Made by a program: the position numbers and the translations under genes
Assembly (NCBI RefSeq): GCF_000019965.1
Contig: NC_010571.1
Span: forward strand, 2,861,001 to 2,925,000
Reading direction: 5' to 3'
DNA: 64,000 nt
Source: Opitutus terrae PB90-1
GTDB lineage: Bacteria; Verrucomicrobiota; Verrucomicrobiia; Opitutales; Opitutaceae
Shown here: one piece after another, positions 17,963 to 25,339 of the stretch
Layout of the letters: every line of letters begins with the position of its first letter
Numbering within the stretch: position 1 is the stretch's first letter
The notes under the pieces: generated by a model
Seen by the model: only the letters and a program-made list of their open reading frames with translations
Databases searched by the model: none
What the model was told of the DNA's origin: nothing

Positions 17963-18874
17963 TCAGTGGTAGAGCGTGCCGGTGTTGATCACGGGGTGGG
18001 CCTCGGATTCGCCGCAGAGCACGACCAGGAGATTCGAGACCATCGCGGCTTTGCGCTCTTCATCGAGTGCCACGACCTTCTTGCTCGAGAGTTCGTTGAG
18101 CGCCATCTCGACCATGCTGACGGCGCCTTGGACGATCTTCTGGCGCGCAGCGATGACCGCCTCGGCCTGTTGGCGCCGGAGCATCGCCTGCGCGATTTCC
18201 GGCGCGTAGGCGAGGTGCGTCAAGCGCGCCTCCTGCACCTCGACGCCCGCGCGGCTAAGCCGCTCCTGCAACTCGCGAAGCAACGCGGCGGAAACTTCCT
18301 CACCGCCGGCGCGCAACGTGAGCTCATTGTGCTCGGCGTCATCGTAAGCGTAGCTGGTCGCCACGTGCCGCACGGCCGACTCGCTCTGGACCACGACGTA
18401 GTTTTCGTAGTTGTCGACGTCGAACATCGCTTGCGCGGTGTCGCGCACGCGCCACACGACCACGGCGGCGATCTCGATCGGATTGCCGCGCTTGTCGTTC
18501 ACCTTGAGTTTCTCGCCGTTGAAGTTTCGGGTGCGAAGCGAGATTTTGAGTTTTTGGTAGAACGGATTGGCGAAGAGGAACCCCGTTTTGCGCACGGTGC
18601 CGCGATAGTCACCGAACAGGAGTAGGACAGCCGCGCTGTTGGGCTGCAGCATGAAGAACCCGCAGGAGCCGATGATCGCGACGATCAGCAGCAGCACGCC
18701 GAGCACGATCGCGGGCCCGCGCAGCACGGAAACTCCGCCGATGATCAAGCCGATCGACGCGAGGTAGAGAAGCAGGACGACAAAAAGCGCCGGCCAGCCG
18801 GAAGCGGCGAGAGCCGGTTTTTCCTGACTGACGGCGCGCTGATCGGGAGTGGGGTGGGTTGCTGAAGTGCTCAT
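17963..18874 (-). CDS. SPFH/band 7 (slipin-like) membrane protein
   Basis: 303 residues. Two hydrophobic segments (about 27-75: [20 protein letters not shown] and [18 protein letters not shown]) are followed by an SPFH domain ([72 protein letters not shown]) and a helical tail. SPFH proteins scaffold membrane microdomains. The ATG at 18874 was chosen over an upstream start that would translate through the operator palindrome at 18887-18910. Confidence 0.9.
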   Translation of the reverse strand: MSTSATHPTPDQRAVSQEKPALAASGWPALFVVLLLYLASIGLIIGGVSVLRGPAIVLGVLLLIVAIIGSCGFFMLQPNSAAVLLLFGDYRGTVRKTGFLFANPFYQKLKISLRTRNFNGEKLKVNDKRGNPIEIAAVVVWRVRDTAQAMFDVDNYENYVVVQSESAVRHVATSYAYDDAEHNELTLRAGGEEVSAALLRELQERLSRAGVEVQEARLTHLAYAPEIAQAMLRRQQAEAVIAARQKIVQGAVSMVEMALNELSSKKVVALDEERKAAMVSNLLVVLCGESEAHPVINTGTLYH

Positions 18875-18886
18875 GGTAGGAAGCGT

Positions 18887-18910
18887 TATCGGAATGATAT
18901 CACTCCGATA
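18887..18910 (-). promoter_or_regulatory. 24-bp near-perfect palindrome over the SPFH promoter
   Basis: TATCGGA-x-TGATATCA-x-TCCGATA with one mismatched pair. On the minus strand TTGACG lies just upstream and TGATATCAT could be an extended -10, so the palindrome covers the core promoter and ends 12 bases before the start codon. It looks like a repressor operator. Confidence 0.6.
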
Positions 18911-19156
18911 TAGCGTCAAGCCAAGAAGCTGCGGGAGAGGGGGCTACAGCCTGTGAAATAGGAACGTGAAGCGGGGCAGGTGCAGATGAGGGCGCCCACG
19001 CTCCCGCGCAAGCGGGACTCACCGGCGGGATTGCGACATCGCGACCGAGCGCATGCGGGGCGCTCGTTCTCCCACGCCAGCGGTGACTCGAGCCGCAGGT
19101 GTGCGCCCCGAAATTCGGGGCGCGGAATTCGGCTCTGCGCGATGCGGAGCGCCGCG

Positions 19157-20860
19157 CTACACGCCCCAAACCTTGAAGTCCTTCAGGATCGAGCCGCCGA
19201 CGAATTCGCGGAGGATGGAGTTGTCCGGCACCCACTCGGCGTCAATCGGCAGAAACCATTCCAGGTAGGCGAGCAGTCGCCGCGCCTCGACATATTCCGG
19301 CGTGCCCGGTTGGACCTGGCGAAGGATCGGTTCGGCGAACGGACGCAAAACTGACAGTTCGTAAGCGAGCGCGGAGTTGAACATCACGTTCGCGTTCTCC
19401 TGGAACGGAAAGATGTGCAGTTTCTCGCCGCGGCGGACCGATTCCCAGCGGCTGATCGTGGCGCGGGCGTCGTAGCCGCGATCGCGCGCGTCGCGCACGA
19501 TGCGGCGAATGAGCCGGGTGTCCGTCGTGGAGACGCGATTGTTGCTGTCGAGGTTCAGCTGGGTGAGCGCCGAGGCGTAGACCTGGAACGATTGTGCGGC
19601 GAGCGCCGGCGGAATCAGCCGCGGGTTCAGCCCGTGGATTCCTTCGAGAATGATCAGCTGGCCGGGGCGCAGCTGCACATTTTCGCCGGGATACTGCCGG
19701 CCTTCCTGGAAGCTGTAGCGCGGCAGCTGCACCTCTTCACCCGCGAGCAACCGCTGGAGGTGATCCGCGAGCTGCGTGAGCCGCAGCGCGTCGATGGTTT
19801 CGTAGTCGAGTTCGCCGTTCTTGTCGCGCGGCGTCTCCGTGCGGTCGACGAAGTAGTTGTCCAACTCGAGCGCGAACGGCGCGAGCCCGAGCGTGAGCAA
19901 TTGCACCGCGAGCCGGCGGGAGAACGTGGTCTTGCCGGAGGAGGACGGGCCCGAGATCAACACGAGCCGCGCTTGCTTGCCGCGATCGGCGATCTGCCGC
20001 GCGATCTGGGCGATCGTCTGCTCGTGCAGCGCCTCGGATACGAGGATGATTTCGCGGCTGCGACCGGCTTGGATCGCATCATCCAGCGCGCCCACGTGAC
20101 CGATCCCCAGACGCTCAAGCCACGCGCCGTATTGGCGGAACGAAGCCAGCAGCTTCGGGTGGTGCGTCATGTCGGGGAGCTTGTCCGGCGTGTGCTGACG
20201 CGGGTAGCGGAGGGCGAACCCGCCGTTGATGGCGACGACGTCGAACCATTTCAGATAGCCGGTGGACGGCACCATGTAACCATGCCGGTCGTCGAAACGC
20301 TCGCCGAGTTGATACAGCGTGATGGTGGGCTTGCGGCGGTGCCGCATGAGTCGGGATTTGTCGGCCTGCTTTTGCCGATCGAAGTGCGCAATCGCCTCGG
20401 CGAGCGTCACCTCGTGCCGGTTGAACGGCAGGTTCTCGCCCACGATGCGCCGCATATCGGCTTCGAGCGCGGCCAGCTCCGCCGAGGTCAGCGGCGCGCG
20501 ACCGCGAATGTTGCAGAAGTAGCCGCCGGACGCGAGCGAGTGATCGATCAGCAACGTGGCTTCCGGATAGAGCCGCGAGAAGGCGTAATCCAAAAGATAC
20601 GTGAGCGAGCGGCGGTAAATCCGGGCGCCGTCCGCATCGGCCATCGTGACTGGCCGGACCCTCGCCTCGAGATCGATCGCGTGAGCCAGGTCGAAGAGCT
20701 CACCGTTGACCACGACGCCCACGAGTGGCGCCGGCAAGTCGTCCGCGATCGGGGCGAGGAGGACCGCGGCCGTGGCTCCCCGTGGGCCGCGCAGCGTGCG
20801 GCCATCAGGGAGATGGACTTCGATCTCGGGACTGGATTCGACAAACCGACTTTGAGTCAT
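19157..20860 (-). CDS. P-loop nucleoside (uridine kinase-like) kinase with ThrRS-like N-terminal region
   Basis: 567 residues. The N-terminal part resembles the TGS and second additional domain of threonyl-tRNA synthetase (VHLPDGRTLRGPRGATAA, IDHSLASGGYFCNI). Near residue 306 the kinase begins with the Walker A loop GPSSSGKTTF and continues with LELDNYFVDR, DYETIDALRL, and IILEGIHGLNPRLIP, as in phosphoribulokinase/uridine kinase proteins. This fusion is known as a broad nucleoside or uridine kinase-like family in several phyla; the substrate is not certain. It stands alone, with the orphan response regulator upstream on the same strand. Confidence 0.88.
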   Translation of the reverse strand: MTQSRFVESSPEIEVHLPDGRTLRGPRGATAAVLLAPIADDLPAPLVGVVVNGELFDLAHAIDLEARVRPVTMADADGARIYRRSLTYLLDYAFSRLYPEATLLIDHSLASGGYFCNIRGRAPLTSAELAALEADMRRIVGENLPFNRHEVTLAEAIAHFDRQKQADKSRLMRHRRKPTITLYQLGERFDDRHGYMVPSTGYLKWFDVVAINGGFALRYPRQHTPDKLPDMTHHPKLLASFRQYGAWLERLGIGHVGALDDAIQAGRSREIILVSEALHEQTIAQIARQIADRGKQARLVLISGPSSSGKTTFSRRLAVQLLTLGLAPFALELDNYFVDRTETPRDKNGELDYETIDALRLTQLADHLQRLLAGEEVQLPRYSFQEGRQYPGENVQLRPGQLIILEGIHGLNPRLIPPALAAQSFQVYASALTQLNLDSNNRVSTTDTRLIRRIVRDARDRGYDARATISRWESVRRGEKLHIFPFQENANVMFNSALAYELSVLRPFAEPILRQVQPGTPEYVEARRLLAYLEWFLPIDAEWVPDNSILREFVGGSILKDFKVWGV

Positions 20861-21129
20861 GGAAAAAGCTGGAGATTACAGGCGTTCTCGCCGCGGAAGT
20901 CCAAACGGAATGACGTCGCGGAAGACTAGGCTTGCGCCGCGCCGCGCAGGGACGCGCGGCGAAAAACCTGAAGGCGCAAAGCAGCAGAGAACATCGCTCT
21001 TTTCATCGGCGCGCCCGCGTCGGGGCTGAAGTCTAACCCGAGTTCCCGCCGCCCGAACCCAGCACGATCCTTCCGCGCCGGCAGCGGCGAGTAGGCACGG
21101 CCGGCGTGGGACCGAGCGAATTCGCTGAA

Positions 21130-21762
21130 TCAGGAGTAGAGCGTGAAGCCGTGCCGCACGGCGTAGGCGGCCAGCCGGGCGCTGTTCCCGACGCGGAGCT
21201 TGCGGAGGATGTGGCTGCGGTGCGTTTGCGCGGTGTTGCGCGTGATGCCGAGCCGCTGGCCGATTTCCTCGTCACTCAAGCCATGGCCGATGAACGACAG
21301 CACGCGTCGCTCGGTGTCCGAAAGAAGTTTGTCGGCGGACTGTTGATCGCGCCGGTGTGCGCGCTGCGCCGCTTTGAACGCGGGAGAGAAATAGGTGCGG
21401 CCGCCGGCGATGTCGGCGAGAGCGTCCCCCAACATGCTCACCGTGCTGGAGGTTTTATCAACGAAACCCTCCACGCCGACGCGTTCGACCTCGTGCACGG
21501 TGTGGGCGTCCACGTGACAGGAAAGCACGACGGTCTTCATCGTCGGAACCGCTGGGCGCACCACGCGAGCGACCTCGAGCCCGGACAGATCCGGCAGCGA
21601 GAGATCGAGCAGCAGCAACTCGGGCCGGAGCTTCACAATCAGCTGGAGCGCTTCGAGGCCCGAGCCCGACTCGCCAACCACTTCGTGACGCAGCTGCCGG
21701 GAGCACGCCTTTCGAATCACCTCCCGAAACATCACGTGATCTTCGAGGATGAAAATCTTCAT
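21130..21762 (-). CDS. NarL/FixJ-type response regulator
   Basis: 210 residues. A receiver domain (residues 1-120) has the acidic pocket E7/D8, the phosphoacceptor D53 in LLLLDLSLPDLSG, and a lysine in FVDKTSS. A LuxR-type helix-turn-helix follows (LSDTERRVLSFIGHGLSDEEIGQRL, then TRNTAQTHRSHILRKL). No histidine kinase is adjacent, so it is an orphan regulator whose partner must be elsewhere. The region upstream of its start is the long gap at 21763-22598. Confidence 0.93.
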   Translation of the reverse strand: MKIFILEDHVMFREVIRKACSRQLRHEVVGESGSGLEALQLIVKLRPELLLLDLSLPDLSGLEVARVVRPAVPTMKTVVLSCHVDAHTVHEVERVGVEGFVDKTSSTVSMLGDALADIAGGRTYFSPAFKAAQRAHRRDQQSADKLLSDTERRVLSFIGHGLSDEEIGQRLGITRNTAQTHRSHILRKLRVGNSARLAAYAVRHGFTLYS

Positions 21763-22598
21763 GAATGCACGGAATCCACCTTCAGCGGCGCCATCGGGGA
21801 TATACTTAAGAACAGGTATTTACAGGAGTTGTCACGCGGAAATGACTCGTATCGCCTCACGTCATGCGCGCGCGAAATTCATCCCGCTCCGGTTGGGCGA
21901 TCGAATGAAAACGCTCCCGGCTTCACGCGTCATTCGCCTCTTCGCGCGCCGCGTTCATTCTGGTTCGTTGCCAGTCGCCGGTGGGTAAGTGGCTCTTGAG
22001 TATCCCGGAGAAACCGGGATGGACCACCTGCCCACCGGCGCTCATCGCGACGGGCGACGCGCGGTGAACTGAGCGGACCCCATGCGAGTGCACGTCTGCG
22101 CTCGAGACGGGTGCCGGACTTTCCGGCCGAGCTCAGCCGCAGCTGCGGAAAGAGCGCGAGCGGCACTGCTCGGGCGGCCCGATGCAGTTGGACTTCCTTT
22201 CGCGGCATCGGCCCACCAAGTGGTGAAGCCCGATGTCCTCAGCGGGCTTCGAGTGAGTCTCTCTCAAACCAGCCCACGAGGACGTCTGAGTCCACCGTTG
22301 AATCTACTCCCGGCTAAGCGCCCAGCGGCGGGGTGACTTGCGACAGCCTTAGGGTAAACCCCCTACGTTGGATTTTACACAGTGCTTACAGCTGACGTCC
22401 GGTTTGTAAAATCGCGTTACTTGCTGCTGGTAATAAGAAACTTACGATCTGATAGGGCGAAGGCTGGTGGCGCCACTTTTTACATTTGGCACGGCGGTGA
22501 TCGTAAAGATCGAAAAGGTGCCGAGTTAGCTCGGCGTCGTGATTCGCTATGGTGCAACTTTCGTTGCGGGCTGGGCCGTACTGGCGCGCGGAGTAGCA
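21763..22598. other. long intergenic region with structured elements
   Basis: 836 bases between divergent genes with no credible coding frame. It holds a perfect hairpin at about 22002-22020 (ATCCCGG-AGAAA-CCGGGAT), an inverted repeat at about 22176-22213 (GGCCCGATGC and GCATCGGCC), and the candidate structured RNA at 22215-22336. Around 22468-22520 lie GTGGCGCCACTTTTT and a GGCAC/GTGCC stem that may be a terminator or leader of the peptidase gene. Confidence 0.5.
22215..22336 (+). ncRNA. candidate pseudoknotted RNA element, copy 1
   Basis: GAAGCCCG (22225-22232) pairs with CGGGCTTC (22243-22250). The loop segment GATGTCCTC (22232-22240) is complementary to GAGGACGTC (22278-22286), giving a possible H-type pseudoknot. 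A second copy of the same length is at 40406-40527, with the stem and the loop partner kept and the rest diverged. The element ends GGCGGGGTGA in both. I do not recognise it as a known riboswitch or ncRNA class. Strand is inferred. Confidence 0.5.
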
Positions 22599-23144
22599 AT
22601 GCTCCTCGCGCTGGCGGCCGGCTCTGCCTCGTTGCACGCAGCGGCTGCAGCGGCTGCCGCCGAAGAAGAATTGCCGGTGGCGACGCCGGTGGAGATCGGT
22701 CGCGAGACGCGCCTAACCCGCGTCGAAGCGCCGCGCTCCAAGCTTTCGCCTCGCGCCGCTCTCGCTGCCGCCCGTGCGGTGGCGGCGCAGGTGCCGGGTG
22801 CGAAGGTGAGCACGGTGATGCCTTCTGGCAGCATGCGCCCGATGTTCAACGAGCGTGCCTTTCTCGTCGCGGAGCCCGTGCGCTATGACGACCTGGACGT
22901 GGGCGACATCGTCACCTTCTGGCACCCGAAGCGCCAGCGCGTGATCGTGCACCGAATTCTCGAGAAGCGTTCGGCCGGCTACTGGACCAAGGGTGACTTC
23001 AACGACCGGCCGGACGATATGTATGTGAAACCCGAGCACCAGGTGATGCGGGTGTTTGCGATCATCTACGCGCGCGAGGATGGCAACTCCACCACGCGGA
23101 CCGCCGGGGCCGCGGCCAGCAGCACGCATCTCGCGCCGCGGTGA
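22599..23144 (+). CDS. S26 (signal peptidase I-like) serine peptidase-fold protein
   Basis: 181 residues from the ATG at 22599, which has GGAG five bases upstream. The N-terminus is a signal peptide or anchor (MLLALAAGSASLHA). The S26 core follows: MPSGSMRPMF with the likely nucleophile S78, YDDLDVGDIVTFWHP, VIVHRI with H118, and YWTKGDFNDRPDD. The VHRI/KGDxN spacing is closer to the archaeal/SipW-like branch, which uses histidine as the base, than to LepB. It may cleave exported substrates or regulate one. A GTG at 22539 is an alternative start. Confidence 0.8.
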   Translation: MLLALAAGSASLHAAAAAAAAEEELPVATPVEIGRETRLTRVEAPRSKLSPRAALAAARAVAAQVPGAKVSTVMPSGSMRPMFNERAFLVAEPVRYDDLDVGDIVTFWHPKRQRVIVHRILEKRSAGYWTKGDFNDRPDDMYVKPEHQVMRVFAIIYAREDGNSTTRTAGAAASSTHLAPR

Positions 23145-23146
23145 GC

Positions 23147-25234
23147 TCAGCGAAGCTGCGAGGACCGCGAATCGTCCGTCCACCCCGACAGCGAAACGGC
23201 GGCGCTGTAGTTTGACTCCTGCCAAGTCGGCCGACGCTGCGGCCGGTAGAGTCGACCGGACTTGGGACTGTCGTCCTGCGTGTAGATCCACAGCTCGCTG
23301 GCGTCCCAGGTGATGATTTCGTCGCGGCAATCGCCCGTCAGATCGAGCACGGCATTCGCCAGCTCCGGGTGACCGTCGGCGGGAAAAACAAGCACGCGGC
23401 GACCGCGACCATCGAAGAGTCCGCCTTCGGTGACATTCGTGGAGAGCAGAAAGAATTCCTCACTGCGTCCGGTCCAGTTGACCGGCAGCATCATGCTTCC
23501 GTGCTGGGCCGGCTCGAAGCTGAGCACCGGATCGCCCCGTGCGTCGAAGAGGTGCACGATGCCTTGGTTGCCCCAGAAGTTGATCGTATAGGTTTCGAGT
23601 CCCGGCAGATCGTCGCGGAAGTTGGCGGTGACGGGATTTTGCACGTGCCCGACGAAATGCTGCCGTAGGATTTCGCCGTTGGCGCTCAGGAACACCATGC
23701 CTTCGTCGCTCGCGGCATTGATCAACACGGGCGGAGTCGAGGGATTCAGGTCGAGATCGATGACCGCCACGCCGTCGGCGTGATCCTGCAACCGATCCTC
23801 GCGGCTCCAGAGCACGCGGCCATCGTCGTCATAGAGCGAGTAGCCGAGGTAAATTTCATCCCGTCCGTCGCCGTCGATATCCTGCGGATGCGGATAGTGC
23901 CCGAGATTGCCACGTGCGCTCCACAGCAGTTCGAGCTGCTCGTTATAGACCCAAAAATGTTCGTAGCGGTCCTTGAGGAAAATGTCGCGCGGCGAGCTGA
24001 GCCCGCGAACGTTGACGATCGCAATCGCGTCGCCGAGGACGTGAGGCGTTCGGTTGTACGGCGCGCGGGCGCGGTTCGGCGGAGTCGCGATCTCGCGCAA
24101 CGTCCGGCCGGTGGCGCCATCCGCGACGATCAACCGCTGGCCTTTCGCGTAGACCACCTCGGCGCCGGCGCGGCCATCAAGATCGGCGATCTGCACGGCG
24201 ACGTCGTTGGTGAGCACGTCGTTCCAAGGATCGGGTTCGCCCACCTGCCAGAGCTGGCGGCCATCGAGCGAGACCGCGGTGAGGCAGCCGACCTCGCTGT
24301 TGCGATCTTTCGGGCCGTGGCGTTTCACCTGCACGAAAAGCAGATCCGTCACGCCATCGCCGTCGAGATCGCCGAAGCGCAGTTGTCGGCCCGTGCCGAA
24401 GCCGTCGGTTGCGATCTTCCGCCAGGGCCGTGGCGGCGGATTCGCGGCTTGGAGCCGGGCCACGATTGCGTCCTCCGTGGCGCGAGCGGCGCGAAACGCC
24501 GCCGCGCTCGCCCGGTCGGCGGCGACGCGCACGTGCCGGTAGAGTGTTGGGCGATCGGCGAGCAGTCCGACTTTGCCGGCGGCGAAGGTCGTGTCGGTGG
24601 CCGCCAGTCGCACGCGGTTGTTCAGCGTAGCGGTGAGGTTTGAGCCTTGCACGGTGACGGTCGCGACGAGTTCCTCGCCGGGTTCGACGTTCACGGTGGC
24701 GTCGGCGAGGATCACCTCGCGAGCCGTGCGAAACGAGTCGGCGTGTTGCACGGATTTGAGGAGGGCCCGACCGGCACGCACGCCGAAGAAGTAGTAGCAG
24801 CGGTCGTTTTGATAGCGGAACACGATGCCGCTCTGGGCCTCGCCGGCAGCGGGCGTGAACCGGACGGTCAAAGTGTAGTCCTGCCACAGGGGATCGCCGG
24901 CGATCACGAGCGGGTGCGTGTAAGCGGCTTCCTCCGCGGTCGAGGTGTAGGTCTGCGCGAGAGCGACACCCTCGCGGTCGCGAAGGGCGCGCCAAGCGCG
25001 TTGTGAACCGTTGCTGCGGAAACACGAGACGGCCCAATTCCCCCGCGGCGCTGTTGCCGGGAGATAGTGATATTCCGCGTGCGCACCCACGACATCGCTC
25101 GAGATCAATCCCGTCAGCGTCGAAAAATCGTCCTCGAACAGCACGGCCTCAGCGGTACGTGCGCCGAGCGGCAGCGTGGCCGTGGTGAGCAACAGCGTGG
25201 CGATGAGATGAGCGCGAGCGAGGGGAGCTTTCAT
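23147..25234 (-). CDS. secreted VCBS/FG-GAP-repeat protein resembling PL11 rhamnogalacturonan lyases
   Basis: 695 residues with a signal peptide (ending about TAEA). The first third is a laminin-G/DUF1080-like beta-sandwich (FEDDFSTLTGL, FRYQNDRCYYFFGVRAG). The rest is a beta-propeller of calcium-binding VCBS-type motifs: FGDLDGDGVTDLLF, QDIDGDGRDEIYLGYSL, DLTGDCRDEIITWD. The order and the final LWIYTQ recall family 11 rhamnogalacturonan lyases, but I do not see their full signature, so an exported sugar-binding role is equally possible. It follows the TonB receptor on the same strand behind a terminator, consistent with a polysaccharide-use locus. Confidence 0.72.
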   Translation of the reverse strand: MKAPLARAHLIATLLLTTATLPLGARTAEAVLFEDDFSTLTGLISSDVVGAHAEYHYLPATAPRGNWAVSCFRSNGSQRAWRALRDREGVALAQTYTSTAEEAAYTHPLVIAGDPLWQDYTLTVRFTPAAGEAQSGIVFRYQNDRCYYFFGVRAGRALLKSVQHADSFRTAREVILADATVNVEPGEELVATVTVQGSNLTATLNNRVRLAATDTTFAAGKVGLLADRPTLYRHVRVAADRASAAAFRAARATEDAIVARLQAANPPPRPWRKIATDGFGTGRQLRFGDLDGDGVTDLLFVQVKRHGPKDRNSEVGCLTAVSLDGRQLWQVGEPDPWNDVLTNDVAVQIADLDGRAGAEVVYAKGQRLIVADGATGRTLREIATPPNRARAPYNRTPHVLGDAIAIVNVRGLSSPRDIFLKDRYEHFWVYNEQLELLWSARGNLGHYPHPQDIDGDGRDEIYLGYSLYDDDGRVLWSREDRLQDHADGVAVIDLDLNPSTPPVLINAASDEGMVFLSANGEILRQHFVGHVQNPVTANFRDDLPGLETYTINFWGNQGIVHLFDARGDPVLSFEPAQHGSMMLPVNWTGRSEEFFLLSTNVTEGGLFDGRGRRVLVFPADGHPELANAVLDLTGDCRDEIITWDASELWIYTQDDSPKSGRLYRPQRRPTWQESNYSAAVSLSGWTDDSRSSQLR

Positions 25235-25286
25235 GCGAGGCGAGGCCGATCGTCGCCGGTTGTGAGGTCGCGCGCGGAAATCGGCA

Positions 25287-25316
25287 ATAAAAAGGGCGCC
25301 TCCGCAGAGGCGCCCT
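25287..25316 (-). terminator. rho-independent terminator of the TonB receptor gene
   Basis: Read on the minus strand: a 9-bp stem GGGCGCCTC/GAGGCGCCC with a 4-base loop followed by TTTTTATT, 24 bases after the receptor stop codon. Confidence 0.88.
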
Positions 25317-25339
25317 TGCCTGTAAACCTGCGACTGAGC

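Noticed and set aside
19415-20929. Long plus-strand frame opposite the P-loop kinase
   Set aside because: Shadow of the kinase gene; the kinase has Walker A and other motifs.
22468-22500. Possible sigma-54 promoter (TTGGCAC) before the S26 gene
   Set aside because: The GC of the -12 element is not at the required spacing.
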